From positions 154,219,152 to 154,283,151 of the forward strand of contig CP136066.1 in NCBI GenBank assembly GCA_032622095.1: a stretch of 64,000 nt of DNA, in the 5' to 3' direction. A model generated the notes under the pieces. It saw only the letters and a list, made by a program, of their open reading frames with translations. It made no database searches and was not told where the DNA came from. Shown in pieces: positions 57,640 through 64,000 of the stretch; the first letter of the stretch is position 1; each line of letters opens with the position of its first letter. The DNA is from Siphonodentalium dalli (taxonomy: Eukaryota; Mollusca; Scaphopoda; Gadilida; Siphonodentaliidae). The position numbers and the translations under genes are program-made.

Positions 57640-58205
57640 TTGAATTTTGATTGCTATGATTCACCTGCTGAAAAAAAAGATGGCTATATATGATTTGTTT
57701 GAAAACGATATCCATGCAGGCTGTACTAACCGACCGATATTGAACTGAAATTTGACAACTGTAGTCACTTCCCCTTATATAACTTCATGCATGCCAATAT
57801 ACAACCCCATATATGGTCTGAAACATGCGTTTTGAATATCGAACAGCGAATATCCAACTGGCGAGAGATTCGTTCGATATTCAACTTGAACTTTTTTTTT
57901 TTTTTTGCTTTGCATCATCGACGGTACGAAAATCGACGTTTCCCTATTTTCCAGGCACTTGCTTGGCTTAAATGTTTTTAGTCTGACTCTAGACTGAAAA
58001 CTTGCAGTTTACATGGGATAGCTATAAGAGACCGCAGGCTGTACAAACCGACCGATTGAGCTGAAATTTGACAAAAATAGTCACTGCCCCACAAGAAATC
58101 CACATGCATGCCAAACTTCAATTCCATACCCAGCAAAAATGACAACTATACATAGGAGAAATAACGGTACTTTTTCTTAACAGCACCGCTTTGCGCTACC
58201 AGCAT
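57640..58205 (+). repeat. Two tandem ~317 bp units
   Basis: The anchor GCAGGCTGTACTAACCGACC at 57717 recurs at 58034 (GCAGGCTGTACAAACCGACC), followed in both by TGAAATTTGACAA and ATGCATGCCAA. It ends TTCTTAACAGCACCGCTTTG, shared with 16184-16220. Confidence 0.75.
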
Positions 58206-59271
58206 CGTGACAATACAGCAGGAACCACCAGCAGCATAGCAAACTAACAGGACCACTTTATCAGGGATGTGGACAGCTTTGATACTTGTTTGTCAAAACT
58301 GTTGTCACCTTTGTCCAGTTCCGACCAATTGTGCATAGGACGCCATTTATCGAGATTTCTCCAGAGAGTTATAGTATCGCTGGGACACTGACAACATCCA
58401 CTAGATGGTCACTCAATAATTGATTCGCTTTCATTACATTAATACATTTTCAAATTCATCGTGACTGCTTTCATCCTGTATTAGTCCATTGCGTTGATTT
58501 TTGTGAAACTGACCGTAGAACCAGGTCAAAGAGTGTTGATGTTATCCGTTGGGGATGGAACATATCCGCCGGGAGGATGGTTTTATCTTCTGAATGCGCT
58601 GTTGTAGGTTTACGAGATGTTTTACAGATGGAGGCGAAGTGTATCAGAACAATATTAAATATTCATGACGATGTATAAAAGCTGCCAACCGCAATTATAA
58701 CCTTGCGACATACGTCCACCTTCATGCATTTTTTACTAATAGGATTCATTTGTCGACAGAAGTGTTTGAGCTGTGAATTCCCCTCGCGTGTATAACTCGG
58801 AATTCATTCAAGCAACGGATGAGTTGGCAGCTCTTTATGAAGGAGATGATATCACGTAATAAAACTGCCTATAGATCGGAGAACAAGGAGAGTGCACGAC
58901 ACTGTGTCATCGATTATTTTCACATCGATATTCACCGACATTGTGTTCGATATATACGGAATGGTTTGTTGGCTTCAAAAGGTATGCCGATAATGCCCGA
59001 CATTGCCATATCATAATACGTGATCATCGTGATTTGATATCATTTCTTAACCCTTGATATATGCAGATATTCTTGCGGTCAGTGACGTACAGGGCCCTTT
59101 AAAGTTACATGGTGGACGGCATTTATCTCATAATATTCAACTGCATGTATACCCCGTCGGCCTGTGAATCAGCCAAATTTCCAACTTGGGGATTTTTTTA
59201 AACTGCAAACTTGACGATGCATAGATGTGGTAATACGAATCAGTTGGAGAATTAACAACCCCGAAATATTC
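58206..59271. other. Unassigned stretch
   Basis: The open frame 58819-59016 lacks motifs. No repeats were noticed. Confidence 0.35.
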
Positions 59272-59661
59272 TTAAAGGTGCACAATCCGATTCGATGGTC
59301 TCCGTATCATCAGATTCCAACAACAATAACAACAACAGCATTTCTTCCAAATACGCTTTAGGTTATCATAATTGACTAATTACCAAAAAATAATGCTAAC
59401 GACTGTCAACAATAGTATAAATTTTACCAAAACGTGTTGTATATCAACATTTTGTTCAACGAAATTTGATATCGATAGTATGCCGATCAGCTCGTCGAAT
59501 ATTTGCTAGGTATTCCAAGTGGTGAAAAATAACAGCTTTCTAAACTCGTTATCTGATAACTCTGAGCTTTGGGTGTGTTCCTCGACTGGAATCAAATATT
59601 TTTTAGCCCGGAGCCAAAGAAATAGTAATTTAGGAGTGTTAATTCGGTTTATGTATCTTTA
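59272..59661 (+). mobile_element. TTAA-ended dispersed repeat (family 4), copy 2
   Basis: It starts TTAA-AGGTGCACAATCCGAT and ends GGTTTATGTATCTTTAT, so the ends are TTAAAGGTGCA / (T)TAAAGATACA. Combined with the intact right TTAA of copy 1 this gives a TTAA-flanked, ~380 bp non-coding element whose first bases (AGG-CA) resemble family 1. Confidence 0.7.
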
Positions 59662-60187
59662 TCGGTTTCCTTTTCCTGTAGCCATTACGGTTATATTCTA
59701 TCTCCATTTATATAGTTGTTCGTTAGACAGTTGAGGCATCGACTGGCTGCTCATCACTTCAATATTATTGAATTGTTTCGCCGTTGTCTGATTCATTTAT
59801 GCAACATCATGACAAGCTCAACACTTTAATTCAATGGTAATAGCTGGTGGGTAGAAGGCTTTGCCCTTTATGCTTACTGAGTTTGTGAAACAGGTTAGGG
59901 TTGTAGATTTAACAAAACAATTTACAATGTAGCAAATTAAATCATTCTGTACTTACACATGTCTACTTTAGAACTATATGTCATCTGTGGTGTCTGAAGT
60001 ACCATGCACTTTGTTCAACTTATGTACGCATGCTAACACGATGGGACAACACGAACACTTGAGTCGTGTAATATCATTTTACTTACAGCATAGATTAATA
60101 TGTGGATATAAGACATCATAGGTCATACGTGTGGTTAATTCCAGAATATTTTTTTTTGCATTGAATCATGATAAAATAGCAAATTTC
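59662..60187. other. Unassigned stretch
   Basis: No gene or repeat is supported. Confidence 0.35.
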
Positions 60188-60193
60188 CTTCTC

Positions 60194-60242
<49 letters not shown>

Positions 60243-60304
60243 CTATATCTATATCCCCCTCTCTCACCCTCTCCTCTCCCCCTCTCTCTCTCTCTCTCTT
60301 CCGC

Positions 60305-60377
<73 letters not shown>
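60188..60377 (+). repeat. Compound CT microsatellite
   Basis: (CT)n is interrupted by (CTAT)n at 60222-60253 and C-rich segments, ending in an uninterrupted (CT)n of about 34 repeats (60309-60377). Confidence 0.97.
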
Positions 60378-60378
<1 letters not shown>

Positions 60379-60666
60379 ATCATACTATTGGTTCTCTCCG
60401 TTGATGACATGTCCTATACAATCAAACTGATAAGTTTCGGTTCATTTGTATATTGATGTTTATTGTAATTTCAGCCGCTATGCCATATCGCGGGTTAATT
60501 TAACCAGGTAATAACTCCGCCGCACGTAGAATCCACCGACCCCCTGAAAGCAACTGAAAAACTTACCCAGGTAACCGAATCAGGTTACTTTACTTCCCTA
60601 TGTGTGGATCACAAGTCGGCGTTTTCGGCACTGGAACTATGGCTCCGTTGTCGTCAGACGGCCTAT

Positions 60667-60775
60667 ACCGTAATGCCCTAAATAATCGACTCCTTAACCA
60701 CAGCAGACTAAATCCTGAAAAGTTACCCATAATTCTGCTGTGGTTAAGGAGTCGATTACTTAGGGCATTACTGTA
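60667..60775. repeat. Hairpin with ~43 bp arms
   Basis: The left arm (TACCGTAATGCCCTAAATAA, TCGACTCCTTAACCACAGCAGA) and right arm (TCTGCTGTGGTTAAGGAGTC, GATTACTTAGGGCATTACTG) pair with very few mismatches around a ~23 bp loop. It could give a stable RNA hairpin; no precursor evidence is visible. Confidence 0.9.
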
Positions 60776-60844
60776 TATGTCGCCTTACAAATTTCAAATA
60801 GTTTTTTTGCCTTCCCCAAAAAATAACAGAAGACAAAATACATA

Positions 60845-60928
60845 CAATGAACACAACATAATACCGAATACCGACTGCGCTTCCGAATCAATGAACACAA
60901 CATAATACCGAATACCGACTGCGCTTCC
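60845..60928 (+). repeat. 44 bp tandem duplication
   Basis: CAATGAACACAACATAATAC plus CGAATACCGACTGCGCTTCC is repeated at period 44 without mismatches. Confidence 0.9.
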
Positions 60929-61030
60929 GTGTCAGTCTGTTCTCCTGAAAATAAGCTCATATAGTGAACTTATTTCTAAAACACAAATGAGCCCATATCG
61001 GCATTATTTGAATCTGAAGTACGCTCTATA

Positions 61031-61438
61031 AGGCCTGAAATAATCACTTTCAAACGGTGTACATTTAGATTTAGACATCATATCCTCGTGCAAATAGGTT
61101 CATATTGGACCCAACTATTCACACATATGTTCATATTGTAAAATGCGGGTTTTAAAAAACAGTCCAATATGGGACTATTTCCGTACGAAATAAGCCCATA
61201 TTAGCATTATTTAATCTACCTTCTTTCGTCGACACGGCTTACAAGAATGACGCTCTTTATAATGTGTTTTCACTGCGGCCCGCGCCATTCAACGAGTATA
61301 CGATCACTATGTGCTTATTTCAGAATCAAATAAGTCCAATATGAACATATGTGTGAATAGTTGGGTCCAATATGAACCTATTTGCACGAGGATATGATGT
61401 CTAAATGTACACCGTTTGAAAGTGATTATTTCAGGCCT
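61031..61438. mobile_element. Fold-back element with ~108 bp arms
   Basis: Arms 61031-61140 and 61331-61438 are near-perfect inverted repeats, beginning AGGCCTGAAATAATCACTTT and running through AAACGGTGTACATTTAGA, CATCATATCCTCGTGCAAAT and GGACCCAACTATTCACACAT. The loop carries GACGCTCTTTATAATGTG and CACTGCGGCCCGCGCCAT, a module also present at 14450-14500 and 52370-52450. The high arm identity indicates a recent origin or active conversion. Confidence 0.92.
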
Positions 61439-61648
61439 TCGGTTTTTCAGATAAGTTGTTGAGTCGTTTTTGCGGCCGATGGTCGTGTGGGATATTCGCA
61501 CTGCATTATGCAAGTCGCCCCACCACCCCCTTCTTCGTGTGACAACTACACCCACCATTTGACTTCGACCAGGTGACAAAAAAAACATTTTTTTTAGTCG
61601 TGAGATGCACAGTCATAGGTGAGCATGTCGGCGTGGCTGGCGTGGGTT

Positions 61649-62190
61649 TTAGCACTGGGTGACTGGAGGCAAGGCGGAAGCCATGGTGGAGGTGTCAGGT
61701 GTTGTTGAGTTCCATATGGATCCGTCTGTTTCGTCGAGTTGATGAATGAACTTTGTATTTTTCGTGGTGAGTAACTGGTTTCGTATTTGGAGTTCTTGGA
61801 TGATTGGGCTGTTGTCTAGTTTGGCGAGTGTCAGGTTTCTGAGTTCCATTAGTCGTTGTTTCCCCCGTAAATATGTTCGCTGCATCGTGGGGGCTTTGAT
61901 TGGTGTCCATGCTGGCTGGCAGAGTGCGATGCGGATGGCTTTGCTCTGTTCTTTCTGTATGTTGTCGATGTAGGTCTTTGGTGCTGCTATGAGGATGGCG
62001 GCACCGTACTCCATGATTGAACGGACGAAGATCCGGTAGAGGTTGATGAGGATCTGGCTGTTTGTTCCCCAGTAGGTACACAGGAGGCATCTTAGTAGGT
62101 CGATTCTTTTCTGACCTAGTTGGCTTACTTCTTTATGAGTGGGTTGAAGGTCATTCGTTGGTCTAGGGTAATTCCTCGTATGATCGCTTG
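61649..62190 (-). pseudogene. LINE polymerase C-terminal fragment
   Basis: On the minus strand a first piece reads RGITLDQRMTFNPLIKK (around 62185-62135). After a one-base shift come SQLGQKRIDLLRCLLCTYWG, NSQILINLYRIFVRSIMEYG and AAILIAAPKTYIDNIQKEQS, then KAIRIALCQPAWTPIKAPTM, stopping at 61649. LYxxFVRSIMEYG...LQ..Q.KAIRIAL is the post-RT thumb/connection region of Jockey/R1-like non-LTR retrotransposons. Motifs A-C are absent (5' truncation). It belongs to a different subgroup from the elements at 4.8 and 11.7 kb, judging by IEYGAAIL versus LEYAAVVWD. Confidence 0.82.
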
Positions 62191-62569
62191 GTCGGATGGT
62201 TACAGATAAGTCTCAATGCTACACATATATATATAATAGATCTGGGAATATATATAATAGATCTAGATTCAGGTGATTATCAATTGGTACGCAATATTAA
62301 AACCCCTGTTATCTGGTACTCGCGATTCATATGTCAAATTTAACCGGTATTCAGGATCCAATAATGAGGCTGGTAATAAGTTTTTATACCACAAAATATA
62401 CACATTTTTATTATTTTTCAGCCCAAATGACATATTTTGATAATAATTCTTGTAATGTTCATGTTATGGATATTACTTCAGCAAATATGTGAAAGCTGAT
62501 ATTTTGGTGCGAAATTACCAAGTGTTGTATTTCATATAAATGTTCCATATTTCCCCGGTTTCTCTCTGT
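62191..62569. other. Unassigned AT-rich stretch
   Basis: Contains a short duplicated ATATATAATAGATCT (about 62228-62270). No gene is supported. Confidence 0.35.
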
Positions 62570-62810
62570 TATCATTTTCTATACTAAATGGATTATCCCA
62601 GCCAGTTAAAAAGTGTACATCGTGATGTAGTTGGAGGGATGTTAAGGTGCTAGAAGCAAACGATAGATAAATAAAAGTACAGAAGGACCCCTATTTATTG
62701 AGGGAAATATTTAGATAATAAGTTCAACAAACGACCTGTTTAACTTAATAACTGAACATTTCCTATGGGATAACTACTCATCAATGATACTTTAGTATAT
62801 AAAGGGTTAA
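62570..62810 (+). mobile_element. TTAA MITE family 3, copy 6 (near full length)
   Basis: The left end TTATCATTTTCTATACTAAATG and right end CTTTAGTATATAAAGGGTTAA. The body includes GGAGGGATGTTAAGGTG, AGTACAGAAGGACCCCTATT, the diverged palindrome GGGAAATATTTAGATAATAA...AACTGAACATTTCC and GATAACTACTCATCAATGAT. 241 bp, non-coding. Confidence 0.85.
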
Positions 62811-62967
62811 CTTGTGGTCATGATTCATGGGGGTGTTCAGTCTATTACTTCTTGATATGTTTAAGCTATGGATATGACTTCAGAAAATGTGTGAAAACTA
62901 TGATATTGTTGTGTCATTACTAAGCCTTATAATTCCATATTTTCTTTTTCGAATGATTCTCCACTCT

Positions 62968-63444
62968 CAGGGTTCGCGCTGTCACTTGCCAAATTTGCCA
63001 ACGACAAAAATAATTCTCATTTGGCAAAAGTTTTGGCAAGTCACTTTTTAATTCCTCCAGAAAGTTGAAAGATATTGGTCAATCAATACCATTAATTTCA
63101 GGAAACTCTTACAATATTATATTCGTGGTGTTTTATATGGTCTAGGAAAAGTTAACACCTTTATTAAGATGCAGTTAATCTGATAGCATTAGTATTGATG
63201 GGTGAGGGTGGTGTTTACATAGCTAATCATCTTGTAATGTGCCCTTCTGATGAATCAACCCTTCTATACTTTTATTGTTCGGTGATTTGTTTATTGTATG
63301 ATAAACCACAAACTGAGACTCAATGTTGCAGAAAATTATACTATCAGCGATAGCATTTGGCAAATTCTAAAATAATTTGGCAAAAAATATTTCCATTTGT
63401 CAAATTATTTGGCAAAAGTAAATTTTGGTCCAGCGCGGACCCTG
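62968..63444. mobile_element. hAT-like MITE
   Basis: The terminal inverted repeats CAGGGTTCGCGCTG (62968-62981) and CAGCGCGGACCCTG (63431-63444) begin with CAGGG, the hallmark of hAT ends (established). Subterminal TTTGGCAAA/TTTGGCAAAA repeats occur at both ends. No 8 bp target duplication was recognisable. 477 bp, non-coding. Confidence 0.75.
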
Positions 63445-64000
63445 CCGTTAACTTGTATTCATGCACAATTCATGGTTGTGGGTGACACCCTCGCGTAGGT
63501 ACCATAATGGCCACGGTATGTGGACGGATGGCGAGCCGAGAAGCCAGTCTAATGGTTACATGTATAAAACCTGAATTGAATAATCGACAATGCACTTTTA
63601 AATGACACAAAGAAACATATGCACCCGTGCGAGTTCTGTCACTGCCCTAACAATTACCAGGATGGAGTAATTCTCAAGAGCACATGCCTCGATGAGTTCC
63701 GGATCGCTTGCTTTTGGCACGACCATTCTTCTCGTAATTATGTTATGAAACATGTAGAATAGACGTCAATTTTACGGCGATTAAAAGTTTCAAAAGGAAA
63801 CACGTAATGCACCGAAAATTCGCCATCGTACACCTGCGCGTGCGGCGCACAAGAGCTGCAGATGGCGCTATAGTCATTGTTGGAGACAACCATCCTACAA
63901 CCATCCTATTGTTGTACGTTGCATAGCTATCTCTATCGCGCTCACAAACAACGGTAATGATAGACCTTATCTCTGCGAGTGTTATTTCAGTAAACAATGA
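63445..64000. other. Unassigned stretch at the window end
   Basis: The minus-strand frame 63743-63997 has no recognisable motif. 63820-63870 is CpG-rich (CACCTGCGCGTGCGGCGCAC). No gene is supported. Confidence 0.35.

Noticed and set aside
60131-60379. Leu/Ser-rich open frame
   Set aside because: It is the translation of a CT microsatellite.

Overview
This window is eukaryotic nuclear DNA from an invertebrate, most likely a lophotrochozoan and plausibly a mollusc. The evidence is the repeat content: CR1/Jockey-type LINE fragments with (AATTG)n or hexamer 3' tails, a Mutator-like transposase of the animal PF20700 type with a GT-AG intron, and tandem 100-320 bp repeats opening with phrases such as CCCCGCAACGAAGTT or ACCCGACTTCGTCCGGG that are commonly seen in mollusc assemblies. 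The species cannot be fixed from the sequence. Base composition is AT-rich, stop codons are dense in all frames, and I find no confident intact host gene, tRNA, rRNA, operon or CRISPR array. The window reads as a gene desert or large intron filled with transposon debris.

Layout. 0-6 kb: a tandem ~300 bp repeat, then a two-exon Mutator-like transposase relic (2270-4649, several frame breaks), with a 5'-truncated LINE directly downstream on the minus strand (4691-5645). 6-16 kb: mostly unassigned DNA, a longer LINE reverse-transcriptase pseudogene (11650-13105, minus, FADD changed to FADN), and an unrecognised coding relic (15275-15760, minus). 16-28 kb: a dense set of fold-back and TTAA-flanked MITE-like elements, including the first composite elements built around a 67 bp palindrome. 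28.2-28.7 kb: a LINE 3' end. 28.8-30.7 kb: a 1.86 kb minisatellite of 21-29 bp units with higher-order structure.

31-38 kb: a second minisatellite, tandem repeats, and a tandem segmental duplication (33.75-35.18 and 35.19-38.29 kb). The second unit was later hit by a 1.15 kb retroelement that carries only an ORF1-like gene and inserted into one arm of the 67 bp palindrome, leaving an 11 bp target-site duplication. 38-44 kb: two more LINE C-terminal fragments, nested MITE and fold-back elements, and a cluster of TTAGTCA/TGACTAA palindromes. 45-64 kb: further copies of the same MITE families, a satellite made from a fold-back element's own terminal repeat, LINE 3' ends, microsatellites, a 408 bp fold-back and a hAT-like MITE.

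How the parts relate. No metabolic or regulatory pathway can be read here. The organising theme is a small number of non-autonomous families (three or more with TTAA-type ends, one hAT-like, several long-arm fold-backs) that insert into one another, amplify in tandem and exchange internal modules. The most unusual observation is that one palindromic cassette recurs inside elements with unrelated outer ends. No source of piggyBac- or hAT-type transposase is visible in the window.
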